Positions 27,479 to 36,888 of a DNA stretch of 64,000 bases are shown piece by piece. Every line of letters starts with the position of its first letter. Positions within the stretch are counted from its first letter, which is position 1. This DNA is from Microbacterium sp. SL75 (GTDB lineage Bacteria > Actinomycetota > Actinomycetes > Actinomycetales > Microbacteriaceae): the NCBI RefSeq assembly GCF_026625865.1, contig NZ_CP113067.1, positions 1,302,001-1,366,000 on the forward strand. Reading direction: 5' to 3'. The translations under genes and the position numbers were made by a program. The notes beneath the pieces were generated by a model. The model saw only the letters and a list, made by a program, of their open reading frames with translations, did not search any database and had not been told where the DNA came from.

Positions 27479-30406
27479 GTGCTGATCTTCCTCGGCGCCT
27501 TCGCGGCCGTCCCCCTTCTTCTGCCGTGGCTCGTCTCGCGCATCGGCGCCCGCGCGTTCTACGTTGCCGCGGTGCTCCCCGCCCTTGCCTTCGCCCACGC
27601 CGTGGTCCTTGCCCCCGCGGTCTTCTCGGGCGATATTCCTTTCGAGGAATACCGGTGGATCCCCGCGTTGAACGTGTCGCTGTCGATGCGCATGGATGTG
27701 CTGGGGTGGCTCCTCACCCTGGTGGTCACCGGCGTCGGGGCGCTCGTCATGCTCTACTGCCGCTGGTACTTCCGCGGCAAGACGCGGGGCGTGGGGCAGT
27801 TCTCGGCGGTCCTGCTCGGGTTCGCCGGTGCGATGTACGGCTTGGTCCTCACCGACGATCTCGTCGTCCTGGTGATGCTGTGGGAGGCCACGAGCGTCCT
27901 GTCGTACCTGCTGATCGGCTACTACCACAGCCGTTCCGCGAGTCGCCGTGCCGCGCTGCAGGCGCTGCTCGTCACGACCCTCGGCGGGCTCGTCATGCTC
28001 ATCGGCGTGGTGCTCATGGTGGTCCAGTCGGGCACGTCCAGCCTGTCGGCGATCCTCGCCGACCCTCCCACGGGCGCGGTCGTCGACATCGCGGTCCTGC
28101 TGCTGCTGGTCGGCGCCCTGAGCAAGTCCGCGATCTTCCCGTTCCACTTCTGGCTCCCCGGCGCTATGGCCGCGCCCACCCCGGTCAGCGCGTACCTGCA
28201 CGCTGCGGCCATGGTGAAGGCCGGCATCTACCTGATCGCCCGTCTCGCTCCCGGGTTCGCCGACACCCCGTTCTGGCGACCGACCCTCATCGCGCTCGGG
28301 GTCTTCACCATGTTGCTCGGTGGCTTCCAGGCGCTGCGCGAACGCGACCTCAAGCGCATCCTCGCCTTCGGCACGGTGAGCCAGCTGGGCTTTCTCACGG
28401 TGATGCTGGGATACGGAACGAGAGATGCCGCTCTCGCCGGCGTCGCGCTCCTGCTCAGCCACGCCCTGTTCAAGTCGTGCCTCTTCCTCGTCGTCGGTGT
28501 CATCGACCGCCAGCTCAACACGCGTGACATCGGCCAGCTCTCCGGCCTCGGCCGCCAGGCGCCGGTCATGGCCACGGCGTCGTTCGTCGCGATCTTCTCC
28601 ATGGCGGGTGTGATCCCCACCCTCGGATTCGTCGCGAAAGAGACGGCGCTGACCGCTCTGCTGCACGAGGCCGAGGGGGGAGCGGTGTGGGGGATCGTCG
28701 CCCTGATCGGCATCGTCCTGGGCTCCGCGCTCACGGCGGCCTACGGCATCCGATTCCTCTGGGGTGCGTACGGGACCAAGCGCGACGTCGAGACGACCGA
28801 GTGGCCGGACCCGCCCATCGGGTTCTTGTCGGCTCCCGTGCTGCTGTCGGCGACCACGCTGGCCCTCGGGTTCCTCGCGCCGATCGTCGACCACTGGCTC
28901 GCTCCCTACGCCGACGGACTCCCCGAGGCGACGGCCGGGGTCGATTCGCCCGAGTATCCGTACCACCTCGCCCTCTGGCACGGGCTCGAGCCGGCGCTGT
29001 TCATCTCGCTCGGCACCCTGGCGCTGGGCGCGGGCGTGTTCTGGGTGGTGCGCAAGACACAGCTGCACAAGCGTCCTCGTGTGCTGCCCTTCACGGCCAA
29101 CGACGCGTACAACGGCACCCTCCGCGCGATCGACCACACCTCGGAGTGGGTGACCGCCCGCTTCCAGCGCGGTTCGTTGCCGTTCTACGTCGGCACGATC
29201 TTCGTGGTGCTCGTGGTCGCCGAGGGCACGGCCCTACTGGCCTCGCGCGAGTGGCGCGCGCAGCTCGACGCCTGGCAGTCTCCCGCGCAGCTGATCTCGG
29301 CACCTGTCATGATCGCCGCCGGCATCTTGGCCGTCCGCGCCCGAAAGCGCTACACCGGGGTCGCGCTCGTCTCGGTGACGGGGCTCGGGATGGTGGTGCT
29401 CTTCGCGACCAGCGGCGCCCCCGATCTCGCGCTGACCCAGGTGCTCATCGAAACCGTGACCCTCGTCGTGTTCGCGCTGGTGCTGCGGCGCCTCCCCGCC
29501 CGCATGGGGGAGCAGAACGAGTCGGTGGCCCCGATCGCCCGAGCGATCCTCGGCGCGGGCGTGGGGCTCACCATGGCCCTCGTCGCGATCGTGGCGACCG
29601 GAGCACGTCAAGACCTCCCCATCTCCCTCGAGTGGCCGCCCCTCGCCTACGAGATCGGCCACGGACGCAACGTCGTCAACGTTGCGTTGGTCGACCTGCG
29701 CGGCTGGGACACGATGGGCGAGCTCTCGGTGCTGGTCCTCGCCGCCACCGGCGTGGCATCCCTCGTCTTCATCACCAACCGCAGCGACAACCTCGCGCGC
29801 CGATCGGGCACCGCGCGCTCTCGCGTCGGGCTGGGCCGCCGTCGCCCCCTCGTCGAGACCGACAGCGGCGTGCGCGCTCGACGCGTGGGCGAGACCGGCG
29901 CCCCGCGCGCGTGGCTGATCTCGGGCTCGAAGGTGCAGCCCGAGAATCGTTCGATCCTGCTCGAGATCATCATCCGGGTGCTGTTCCACTCGATCATGAT
30001 CGTGTCGCTGTACCTGCTCTTCGCCGGCCACAACCTGCCCGGCGGTGGCTTCGCCGGAGGCCTGGTCGCGGGAATGGGCCTGGTCATGCGCTACATCGCC
30101 GGCGGACGTTGGGAGCTCGGCGCCGCCGCGCCGACCGACGCGGGACGCCTGCTCGGTGCGGGCATGGCGATCGCCGTGCTGTGCGCCCTGGTGCCGATGG
30201 TGTTCGGGTTCGCGCCGCTGCAGAGCTTCACCTTCGAGGGTGAGCTGCCGATCATCGGGCACTGGGAGTTCGTCACCAGCACGATCTTCGACGTGGGCGT
30301 CTACCTCGTGGTGATCGGTCTGGTGCTCGACGTGCTCCGCAGCCTCGGCGCCGAGGTCGACCGGCAGTCGCAGCACCCGGAAGATGCGGAGATGGCGCCC
30401 TCATGA
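27479..30406 (+). CDS. mrpA: Na+/H+ antiporter subunit MrpA with fused MrpB domain
   Basis: Largest subunit (975 aa) of the multi-subunit Mrp antiporter, exchanging Na+ (or K+) for protons for pH and salt homeostasis; related to complex I subunit NuoL. About 21 membrane helices: the proton-antiporter core with LWEATSVLSYLLIGYY and the Lys/His-containing SAIFPFHFWLPGAMAAPTPV, then the MrpA C-terminal helices, and from about residue 800 an MrpB-type domain (HNLPGGGFAGGLVAGMG). No separate mrpB follows, consistent with fusion. GTG start with GAGGAGG 6 nt upstream. Stop overlaps mrpC (ATGA). Confidence 0.95.
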   Translation: MLIFLGAFAAVPLLLPWLVSRIGARAFYVAAVLPALAFAHAVVLAPAVFSGDIPFEEYRWIPALNVSLSMRMDVLGWLLTLVVTGVGALVMLYCRWYFRGKTRGVGQFSAVLLGFAGAMYGLVLTDDLVVLVMLWEATSVLSYLLIGYYHSRSASRRAALQALLVTTLGGLVMLIGVVLMVVQSGTSSLSAILADPPTGAVVDIAVLLLLVGALSKSAIFPFHFWLPGAMAAPTPVSAYLHAAAMVKAGIYLIARLAPGFADTPFWRPTLIALGVFTMLLGGFQALRERDLKRILAFGTVSQLGFLTVMLGYGTRDAALAGVALLLSHALFKSCLFLVVGVIDRQLNTRDIGQLSGLGRQAPVMATASFVAIFSMAGVIPTLGFVAKETALTALLHEAEGGAVWGIVALIGIVLGSALTAAYGIRFLWGAYGTKRDVETTEWPDPPIGFLSAPVLLSATTLALGFLAPIVDHWLAPYADGLPEATAGVDSPEYPYHLALWHGLEPALFISLGTLALGAGVFWVVRKTQLHKRPRVLPFTANDAYNGTLRAIDHTSEWVTARFQRGSLPFYVGTIFVVLVVAEGTALLASREWRAQLDAWQSPAQLISAPVMIAAGILAVRARKRYTGVALVSVTGLGMVVLFATSGAPDLALTQVLIETVTLVVFALVLRRLPARMGEQNESVAPIARAILGAGVGLTMALVAIVATGARQDLPISLEWPPLAYEIGHGRNVVNVALVDLRGWDTMGELSVLVLAATGVASLVFITNRSDNLARRSGTARSRVGLGRRRPLVETDSGVRARRVGETGAPRAWLISGSKVQPENRSILLEIIIRVLFHSIMIVSLYLLFAGHNLPGGGFAGGLVAGMGLVMRYIAGGRWELGAAAPTDAGRLLGAGMAIAVLCALVPMVFGFAPLQSFTFEGELPIIGHWEFVTSTIFDVGVYLVVIGLVLDVLRSLGAEVDRQSQHPEDAEMAPS

Positions 30407-30984
30407 CCATTTCCTTCGTTCTCGTCATCGTCATGGCCGTGCTCTTCGCGTGCGGTGTGTACGCGATGCTCGAGCGCAGCCTGACCCGCGTGCTGATCGG
30501 CTTCCTGCTGCTCGGCAACGCCGCCAACCTCCTGCTCCTCATCGTCATGGGCGCGCCCGGCCGGGCCCCCTTCTACGACGGCGGGCAGACGGATGCCGCG
30601 GACATGTCCGACGCGCTGCCCCAGGCCCTGACGCTCACCGCGATCGTCATCACGTTCGGCATCTCGGCGTTCCTGCTCGCCCTCATCTACCGCTCCTGGC
30701 AGCTCGGTCAGGCCGACACGGTCATCGACGACGCCGATGACGTGGCTCTGCGCACCCGCGCGGCCGACGAGCCCGAAGACGCGATGGACGAAGAGGCCCG
30801 TTCCGACGACGAAGACGTCACCACCGACTTCGTCGGCGATGTGGCCTCGCCCATCCGCGTGCTGCACCAGGGCGATCTCTCGCAGCTGGTCGACGACGCT
30901 CCGGTCGACCGGGTCGCGGTGTCGCGTGAATCGGAGCCGCCGCTCGACGCCCCCCGCGACCCCCAGGACGGTGATCGCTCGTGA
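30403..30984 (+). CDS. mrpC: Mrp antiporter subunit C with long acidic tail
   Basis: NuoK-like membrane subunit. The first ~105 residues form three helices with LIGFLLLGNAANLLLLIVMG and the conserved DALPQALTLTAIVI segment. The protein continues to 193 residues with a hydrophilic, Asp/Glu-rich tail of about 85 residues (DEPEDAMDEEARSDDEDVTT), well beyond the ~115 residues usual for MrpC. ATG overlaps the mrpA stop; the stop overlaps the mrpD GTG. Confidence 0.93.
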   Translation: MTISFVLVIVMAVLFACGVYAMLERSLTRVLIGFLLLGNAANLLLLIVMGAPGRAPFYDGGQTDAADMSDALPQALTLTAIVITFGISAFLLALIYRSWQLGQADTVIDDADDVALRTRAADEPEDAMDEEARSDDEDVTTDFVGDVASPIRVLHQGDLSQLVDDAPVDRVAVSRESEPPLDAPRDPQDGDRS

Positions 30985-32537
30985 GCGCCCTCGTGCCCCT
31001 GCTCGTCGGCATTCCGCTCATCGGTGCCGCGATCAACCTCATCTTCGGACGACGCAAGAAGACGCAGATCGTCGTGTCGGTCGCCTCCCTCGCGGCCGTC
31101 CTCGTGCTGGGTGCGGTCCTGCTCGTCACCGTCGACACGAGCGGGCCCATCGCGGTGGCGATCGCCGCGTGGGACATCCCGTTCGGCATCGTGCTCTACG
31201 TCGACGTGCTCGCGGCCCTGCTGGTGGTCGTCACGAGCATCGTCCTCCTCGCGGTCCTGCTGTTCTCGATCGGCCAGGGCGCGGCCGACAACGACGAGGA
31301 CACCCCGGTCTCGATCTTCTACCCGGCGTACCTGATCCTCGGCGCGGGCATCTTCAACGCCTTCATCGCCGGAGACCTGTTCAACCTGTACGTCGGTTTC
31401 GAGATCCTTCTCGTCGCCTCGTACGTGCTCATCACCCTGGGCGGCACCGAATCGCGCATCCGCACCGGCGTCGTCTACATCGTCGTGTCGCTGGTGTCGT
31501 CAATCCTCTTCCTCGCCGCGATCGCGATGGTCTACGGCGCGCTCGGCACGGTCAACATGGTCCAGATCAGCGAGCGGATGTCGCTGCTGCCCCAGGACAC
31601 GCAGACGATCCTGCACCTCATGCTGCTGCTCGCCTTCGCGATCAAGGCGGCGGTCTTCCCGCTGTCGTTCTGGCTGCCCGACTCGTACCCGACGGCTCCC
31701 GCGCCGGTGACGGCGGTGTTCGCGGGCCTACTGACCAAGGTCGGCGTCTACGCGATCATCCGCACCGAGACACAGCTGTTCGTCGACAACGACCTCAACT
31801 TCCTGCTGATGATGGTCGCGCTGTCGACGATGATCGTCGGCATCCTGGGGGCGGTCGCGCAGGCCGAGCTCAAGCGCATCCTGTCGTTCACGCTGGTGAG
31901 CCACATCGGGTACATGATCTTCGGTCTGGCGATCAACACGCCGCTCGCGGTGGGCGCCACGATCTACTACATCGTCCACCACATCATCGTGCAGACGACG
32001 CTGTTCCTCGCGGTGGGCCTCATCGAGCGCCGGGCGGGGAGTACCTCGATCCTGAAGGTGAAGGGCCTGATGCGCGCGGCGCCACTGCTGGCGGTGCTCT
32101 ACTTCATCCCGGCGATCAACCTGGGCGGCCTGCCTCCGTTCTCGGGCTTCATCGGCAAGTACGCGCTGTTCGACGCCGCGGCTCAGGTGGGAACACCCGT
32201 GATGATGGTCCTGATCGTCGGCGGTATCGTGACCTCGATCCTCACGCTGTACGCGCTCATGCGCGCGTGGAACCTCTCGTTCTGGCGCGAAGACGACGAC
32301 TCGGCCGAGACGACCGAGCGCATCGCCTACCTCGGCAACGCGCCCGCCGCCGCCATCTCGACCGAGCGGCGCACGACGCCGAAGATCATGACGCTCGCCA
32401 CCGTCGGCATGGTGGCCGTCACCGTGTCGCTCACCGTGTTCGCCGGACCGCTGCTCGACATGTGCTTGCGGGCGGGCGTCGACATCACCGACGGGGTCAG
32501 CCTCGTCCAGGTCCAGGAACAGGCGGGTCAAAGATGA
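30981..32537 (+). CDS. mrpD: Mrp antiporter subunit D
   Basis: NuoN/NuoM-like proton channel subunit of 518 residues with about fourteen membrane helices. The Glu in LFNLYVGFEILLVASYVL and the Lys in AFAIKAAVFPLSFWLPDSYP are the conserved ionisable membrane residues. A charged loop near the C-terminus (EDDDSAETTERIAYL) precedes the last helix. GTG start overlaps the mrpC stop (GTGA) and the stop overlaps the mrpE ATG. Confidence 0.95.
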   Translation: MSALVPLLVGIPLIGAAINLIFGRRKKTQIVVSVASLAAVLVLGAVLLVTVDTSGPIAVAIAAWDIPFGIVLYVDVLAALLVVVTSIVLLAVLLFSIGQGAADNDEDTPVSIFYPAYLILGAGIFNAFIAGDLFNLYVGFEILLVASYVLITLGGTESRIRTGVVYIVVSLVSSILFLAAIAMVYGALGTVNMVQISERMSLLPQDTQTILHLMLLLAFAIKAAVFPLSFWLPDSYPTAPAPVTAVFAGLLTKVGVYAIIRTETQLFVDNDLNFLLMMVALSTMIVGILGAVAQAELKRILSFTLVSHIGYMIFGLAINTPLAVGATIYYIVHHIIVQTTLFLAVGLIERRAGSTSILKVKGLMRAAPLLAVLYFIPAINLGGLPPFSGFIGKYALFDAAAQVGTPVMMVLIVGGIVTSILTLYALMRAWNLSFWREDDDSAETTERIAYLGNAPAAAISTERRTTPKIMTLATVGMVAVTVSLTVFAGPLLDMCLRAGVDITDGVSLVQVQEQAGQR

Positions 32538-33148
32538 ACCCGTCCCGCCGTTCGCAGGTGTCGCTCTTCCTGCACCAGCTTCCGTTCCTGGTCTGGCTGG
32601 TCGCGCTGTGGATGCTGCTGTGGGGCCAGTTCACCTGGCTCGCCTTCCTCACGGGTCTCGTCATGGCGGTCTTCGTCACCCGCGTCTTCCGCCTTCCTCC
32701 CGTCGAGCTGTCGGGTCGCATCAACCTCTGGTACGGCCTCGTCTTCGTCGTCACCTTCCTTGGCGCCGTCATCAAGGGCTCCCTCATCGTCGCGTGGCAG
32801 GTGCTCGATTTTCGGCGGCAGCCCGGTGCGGCCATCATCGCCGTGCCCCTTCGGGTAGACGACGATGTGATCATGGCGCACACCGCCGTCACGGCATCGC
32901 TCATCCCGGGCTCGCTCATCGTCGACGTCGATCGCGAGAAGCGCACGCTGTTCCTGCACACCATCGGGGTGCGCAGCGACGCGGATGCCGAGCACCAGCG
33001 CCGCGTCGTGCTCGGGTGGGAAGCCCGCATCACGCGTGCCGTGGGCTCGAAGGAAGAGCTGCAGGAGCTGCGCGCCAAGATCGCCGAGGCGGACGTCGAC
33101 GCCCGCCATGGGGCCGAGACGCCGCGCGATGGGAGGACGCTACTGTGA
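32534..33148 (+). CDS. mrpE: Mrp antiporter subunit E
   Basis: 204-residue subunit. Two or three N-terminal membrane helices (about 15-82) precede a soluble domain containing MAHTAVTASLIPGSLIVDVD, the conserved core of MrpE, and a helical charged C-terminus. Required for assembly of the complex in other species. Overlaps mrpD (ATGA) and mrpF (GTGA). Confidence 0.93.
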   Translation: MNPSRRSQVSLFLHQLPFLVWLVALWMLLWGQFTWLAFLTGLVMAVFVTRVFRLPPVELSGRINLWYGLVFVVTFLGAVIKGSLIVAWQVLDFRRQPGAAIIAVPLRVDDDVIMAHTAVTASLIPGSLIVDVDREKRTLFLHTIGVRSDADAEHQRRVVLGWEARITRAVGSKEELQELRAKIAEADVDARHGAETPRDGRTLL

Positions 33149-33411
33149 ACATCCTCGTCGTGGTCATCCTCGTCGTCTTCGCCGTCGCCGCGGTGCTGGC
33201 GCTGATCCGTCTCGTGATCGGTCCGTCGATCCTCGACCGTGCGGTCGCCGCCGACGTGCTGCTCACCGAGGTGCTCTGCATCCTGGGCGCCGACATGGTC
33301 ATCAATCACCACACGCGCTCGCTGCCCGCGATGCTGATCATCGCGGCCGTGGGCGTGTTCGGCTCGATCGCCGTGGCCCGCTTCGTCGCGCGGAAGGAGA
33401 ACCCGAGATGA
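33145..33411 (+). CDS. mrpF: Mrp antiporter subunit F
   Basis: Small membrane subunit of 88 residues with three helices. The conserved Asp pair lies in GPSILDRAVAADVL and the last helix ends in RKENPR. The GTG overlaps the mrpE stop and the stop overlaps the mrpG ATG (ATGA). Confidence 0.93.
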   Translation: MNILVVVILVVFAVAAVLALIRLVIGPSILDRAVAADVLLTEVLCILGADMVINHHTRSLPAMLIIAAVGVFGSIAVARFVARKENPR

Positions 33412-33788
33412 CCCTCGACGGCGTTCTCGACACCGTGGCGCTCGTGCTCGTGCTCCTCGGTGCGATCCTCTGCCTCACCGCGACCATCGGCCTTCTGCGG
33501 TGGCGCGATGTGCCCACGCGCCTGCACGCGGCGACCAAGCCGCAGGTGCTCGGCGTGCTTCTCATCGTCTCTGCGGTCGCGCTGGCGACGGGCACGTGGG
33601 AGGCGCTCGCTTTCGGCATCCCGATCGTGCTCATCCAGTTCGCGACGGCACCCCTCGCCGCGCACATGGTCGGGCGGGCGGCCTACCGCAACCGGACGAC
33701 CGATGAAGAGAACCTCTACATCGACGAACTGCACCACAGCACGGAGCAGCCCGGCTCGACCGGGGCGGAGTCCCGCCCCGAGAGCTGA
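33408..33788 (+). CDS. mrpG: Mrp antiporter subunit G
   Basis: Last gene of the operon, 126 residues. Three membrane helices; the PhaG/MnhG signature GLLRWRDVPTRLHAATKPQ follows the first helix. A hydrophilic tail of about 35 residues ends in Ser/Glu. A small CTGAG/CTCAG inverted repeat spans its stop codon at 33783-33797. The convergent SRPBCC gene ends 7 bp downstream. Confidence 0.93.
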   Translation: MTLDGVLDTVALVLVLLGAILCLTATIGLLRWRDVPTRLHAATKPQVLGVLLIVSAVALATGTWEALAFGIPIVLIQFATAPLAAHMVGRAAYRNRTTDEENLYIDELHHSTEQPGSTGAESRPES

Positions 33789-33795
33789 GTCCCGC

Positions 33796-34338
33796 TCAGA
33801 TCCCGGCCTCGCGGACGTCTTGCTGGGCTTGCGGTGAGGCGACGCCCTCGGCGGGGTCGGGTGTCTCGGTGCGGTGGTCGAGCTCGCGTGCTTCGCGCTC
33901 CTCGCGCCGCCCCTCGGCCAGGAACGCCAAGCGGTTGAGGCATTCGTGGTTGCGTGCGACGAGCATCGGCTTCCACAGGGCGCGGGGCAGGAACGATGCG
34001 GCTCCCGACACCGGCTCCTCGACAATGGTCACCGCCGTGCCGTCGCCGTGGGGGCGGGCGTCGATGCGGATGACTCCTCGCCCCAGGATGCCGGCCTCCG
34101 GCCTCAGTCGCAGTAGACGAGGGGGATCCCACTCCACGATCTCGGTCTGATCGTGGATCATCACGGGCCACACGCCCAGCGAGTGATGGATGCGCGATCC
34201 TTCGCGCGGCCACTGTTCGTCGACGTCGCGCATCCGCGCGGCTCCCACGACCCACACGGGGTAGAGCCAGCCGTCGGAGAGGACGGCGAAGAGGTCGTCG
34301 GGCGTGCAGCGCATCAGACGCGTGTTGCGGGCGGCCAT
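33796..34338 (-). CDS. SRPBCC-family protein
   Basis: A 180-residue START/Bet v1-like protein: PDDLFAVLSDGWLYPVWVVG opens the fold, EIVEWDPPRLLRLRPEA and GTAVTIVEEPVSG supply the strands, and a long C-terminal helix follows (PRALWKPMLVARNHECLNRL). Such proteins bind hydrophobic ligands or act as polyketide-cyclase-like enzymes; none is implied here. A charged tail of ~35 residues ends the protein. ATG 34338 has GGAGGG 5 nt upstream. Confidence 0.8.
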   Translation of the reverse strand: MAARNTRLMRCTPDDLFAVLSDGWLYPVWVVGAARMRDVDEQWPREGSRIHHSLGVWPVMIHDQTEIVEWDPPRLLRLRPEAGILGRGVIRIDARPHGDGTAVTIVEEPVSGAASFLPRALWKPMLVARNHECLNRLAFLAEGRREEREARELDHRTETPDPAEGVASPQAQQDVREAGI

Positions 34339-34491
34339 GGCATCCCTCCTGTCGGCGTGAATCCGACTGTAGGCCGCCGCGGGGTTCTGGCCCGCTCCCC
34401 TTGACGCGCTGCCCGCGCATGAGGGGCCGGTAATCATCGTCGAGGCACTGTCCCGGCCACGATTCTCGGCCCCTCGCGCGGTGCGGGGCTC

Positions 34492-35199
34492 TCAGCCCCG
34501 CGTGATGTCGGTCACGGTGCCCTGGGCCAGGCGCAAGCGACGGCGGGCTCGGCGAGCGACGGCGGAGTCGTGGGTGACCACGACCAGGGTCAGCCCCTCT
34601 GCGTTGAGCTCCTGCAGCACGTCGAGGATCTCGTCGCGCATGCGTTCGTCGAGGTTTCCGGTGGGCTCGTCGGCGAGCAGCACGCGGGGCCGCTTCGCGA
34701 CGGCCCGGGCGATCGCGACGCGCTGCTGCTGACCGCCCGAGAGCTCCCCGGGGCGGTGATCGGCGCGGTCGGCGAGGCCCACGCGGGTCAGGGCCGCCGT
34801 CACCCGGCCGCGGCGCTCGTCGCGGCCCAGCCCGAGGGGCTCGAGGCCCATGTCGACGTTCTCAGCTGCGGTCAGCGTCGGGATGAGGTTGAACCCCTGG
34901 AACACGAACCCGATCTCTTCGGCGCGCAGCTTCGCCAGCTGCGCGTTCGACGCCCGCGCGATGTCGAGCTCGCCCAGCACGATCGACCCGCTCGAGGGCC
35001 GGTCGAGGGCCCCGAGCATCTGCAGCAGCGTCGACTTGCCGCCGCCGGTCGGTCCCTGGATGGTGACGAAGTCGCCCACGGTGATCTCGAGGTCGACTCC
35101 GGCCAGTGCCTGCACCGTGCGATCGCGTTGTCGGTAGGTGCGGGTGACGCCGTCGAGTCGGTAGGCCGTGGCCACGGAGGGGGGAGCGGTGAGGGTCAT
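34492..35199 (-). CDS. MacB/LolD-type ABC transporter ATP-binding protein
   Basis: 235-residue ABC ATPase. Walker A is GPTGGGKST, the Q-loop VFQGFNLIP, the signature LSGGQQQRVAIARA, Walker B VLLADEPTGNLD and the switch His in VVVTHD. This LolD/FtsE-like subtype powers exporters and mechanotransmission complexes. It partners with the permease 31 bp upstream in the same operon. ATG 35199 begins the domain; only a weak AAAGAGA precedes it. Confidence 0.93.
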   Translation of the reverse strand: MTLTAPPSVATAYRLDGVTRTYRQRDRTVQALAGVDLEITVGDFVTIQGPTGGGKSTLLQMLGALDRPSSGSIVLGELDIARASNAQLAKLRAEEIGFVFQGFNLIPTLTAAENVDMGLEPLGLGRDERRGRVTAALTRVGLADRADHRPGELSGGQQQRVAIARAVAKRPRVLLADEPTGNLDERMRDEILDVLQELNAEGLTLVVVTHDSAVARRARRRLRLAQGTVTDITRG

Positions 35200-35230
35200 G
35201 ATGTCTCTTTCGAAAGATGGGGGATGCCGC

Positions 35231-36697
35231 TCACGCGACGGATCTGAGGGCGGCGGCGGGGCTGAGGCGAGCGGCTCGCCATCCGCCGAAGGCTCCGGCG
35301 AGGACCCCGCCGAGAACGGCGATCCCCACCGCCGCGACCACGACCACCGGGGTGACGGGAGCACTGAGCACGATGTCGGTGGCCTGGGCCGCGGCCTGGC
35401 CGAAGCCGCCGGGGCCTGGGCCCCCGGGTCCGCCCTGGCCGCCGGGACCGGTCGTCTCCGCGGCCACCGAGATCGTGGGCGCGATGACGTCGATGAGCAG
35501 GATGCCGCCGAGACCCAAGAGCAGTCCCACGGCCCCGCCGATCAGTCCCTGCACGAGGGACTCGCCCGCGACCTGACGCACGATGCGGCCGTTCGACCAG
35601 CCGATCGCCTTGAGCGTTCCGAACTCGCGGGTGCGCCGCGCGACGCCCGAGATGGTGAAGAGCACCGCCAGGGCGAGGGCGACCAGCAGCACGACGACCG
35701 ACAGCCAGGTGCCGAGGTTCGTGATCATGGTCGATGCGCTCGAAAGCGATCCCGAGACGCTCGAGGCGAGCTCTGACTGCGAGCTGACGGTGGCCTCGGG
35801 CAGCGCGGCCGCGATCTCGCTCTGCACGGCGTCGATGGCATCCGCCGACGCGGCCTGCACGTACACCGTCGAGACGACATCGCCCGTGCCGGCGAGGGTC
35901 TGTGCGACATCGAGGGGGAGGTAGACGTTCGCCGCGGTGTCGGCGTCAGCCGAAGCGGAAGCGACGATCCCGACGACCTGCATCGCCGTGCCCGCGACCT
36001 CGACCGTGCCGCCGACGGAGAGCCCGGCGCTCGCCGCGTAGGTCGCGTCGACGACAGCGACGTCGGTGCCGGCGTCGGCCGAGGTGAGCGCGCGGCCCTC
36101 GGCCACGGTGACCGAGGAGAGCGGGCCGACGGATGCCGCGGGGTCCACGCCGAGAACGCTGAAGGAGTCGACGCCGAAGGCGCTGCCGCCGTCGCCACCC
36201 GGTCCGCCCGCAGGAGGAGCGCCCATTCCACCCGTGCCCTGCCCCGGGCCGGATCCGGTGCCCGACTGCGCGCTGCGATCGGGGACCTGGCCCGAGAAGG
36301 TCGTGTTGGTCAGTGCCAGTGCACCGGTGGCGGCCGACACCCCCTCGAGGCTCGAGACCGTGGAGACGGCGGTGGCGTCGAGCGTGCCGCGGCGCATGTC
36401 GGTCATCAGCCGCGACTGGCTGAGGGTGGTGGTGCCGTCGGCGCTCGCTCCCTCGCCGGCGCCGAAGTCGAAGCGCGAGCCGCCGCCCTGGCCCGGCTCG
36501 GACTGCGCGCCGGTCACCGTGAGGTCGGTGCCCACTCCGTACACCGACGACAGCGCCTGCGACTGGGCATCTCGGACGCCCGCAGAGAGGGCGTTCACGA
36601 CGATGACGAGGGCGATCGCGATCGCGAGCCCGACCGCGACGATCACGGTCTGTTTCTTTCGGCCGGCGAGTTCGCGCCGCAGGTAGGTGCCGTACAT
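35231..36697 (-). CDS. MacB/FtsX-type ABC transporter permease
   Basis: 488 residues with four membrane helices: one near residue 17, then a large extracytoplasmic domain (about 40-345), then three helices around 348-372, 402-430 and 454-480. The FtsX signature GVARRTREFGTLKAIGWSNG sits after helix 2. Gly/Pro-rich inserts occur in the external domain (GTGGMGAPPAGGPGGDGG) and in the 3-4 loop. GGAG lies 5-7 nt before the ATG. First gene of the leftward operon, divergent from an OmpR-type system that probably controls it. Confidence 0.92.
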   Translation of the reverse strand: MYGTYLRRELAGRKKQTVIVAVGLAIAIALVIVVNALSAGVRDAQSQALSSVYGVGTDLTVTGAQSEPGQGGGSRFDFGAGEGASADGTTTLSQSRLMTDMRRGTLDATAVSTVSSLEGVSAATGALALTNTTFSGQVPDRSAQSGTGSGPGQGTGGMGAPPAGGPGGDGGSAFGVDSFSVLGVDPAASVGPLSSVTVAEGRALTSADAGTDVAVVDATYAASAGLSVGGTVEVAGTAMQVVGIVASASADADTAANVYLPLDVAQTLAGTGDVVSTVYVQAASADAIDAVQSEIAAALPEATVSSQSELASSVSGSLSSASTMITNLGTWLSVVVLLVALALAVLFTISGVARRTREFGTLKAIGWSNGRIVRQVAGESLVQGLIGGAVGLLLGLGGILLIDVIAPTISVAAETTGPGGQGGPGGPGPGGFGQAAAQATDIVLSAPVTPVVVVAAVGIAVLGGVLAGAFGGWRAARLSPAAALRSVA

Positions 36698-36751
36698 GCT
36701 TCTCCTTCCGGACGCGGGGTGCGGCCGTTGCGTCGACCGTAAGAACGGCAC

Positions 36752-36770
36752 CCTCACCGCTGCCTCACCG
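36752..36770. promoter_or_regulatory. tandem 11-bp-spaced repeats, candidate response-regulator site
   Basis: CCTCACCG occurs at 36752-36759 and again at 36763-36770, one helical turn apart in the same orientation. Direct repeats with ~11-bp spacing are the usual binding arrangement of OmpR-family dimers. The site lies between the divergent permease and response-regulator genes. Confidence 0.45.
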
Positions 36771-36786
36771 TTCCTATGAAGGAGAT

Positions 36787-36888
36787 ATGTCGCGCGACGA
36801 CGGCGTCTCGAAGCGTGCATGCTGGCTGTCATGGCATCCCGTCCCGCGCCCCTCACCCGCCCCGACGGCTCCCCCGTCCGGGCCCTGA
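36787..36888 (+). other. possible 33-codon leader ORF overlapping the response-regulator start
   Basis: An ATG at 36787 is preceded at ideal position by AAGGAG (36779-36784), the best ribosome site in the region. Its frame ends at a TGA at 36886-36888, out of frame with and overlapping the response regulator. The peptide (MSRDDGVSKRACWLSW start) resembles nothing known. It may be a leader peptide or chance. Confidence 0.25.

Noticed and set aside
33783..33797. CTGAG/CTCAG hairpin at the end of mrpG as a terminator
   Set aside because: Only a 5-bp stem and overlaps the stop codon; too weak to call.
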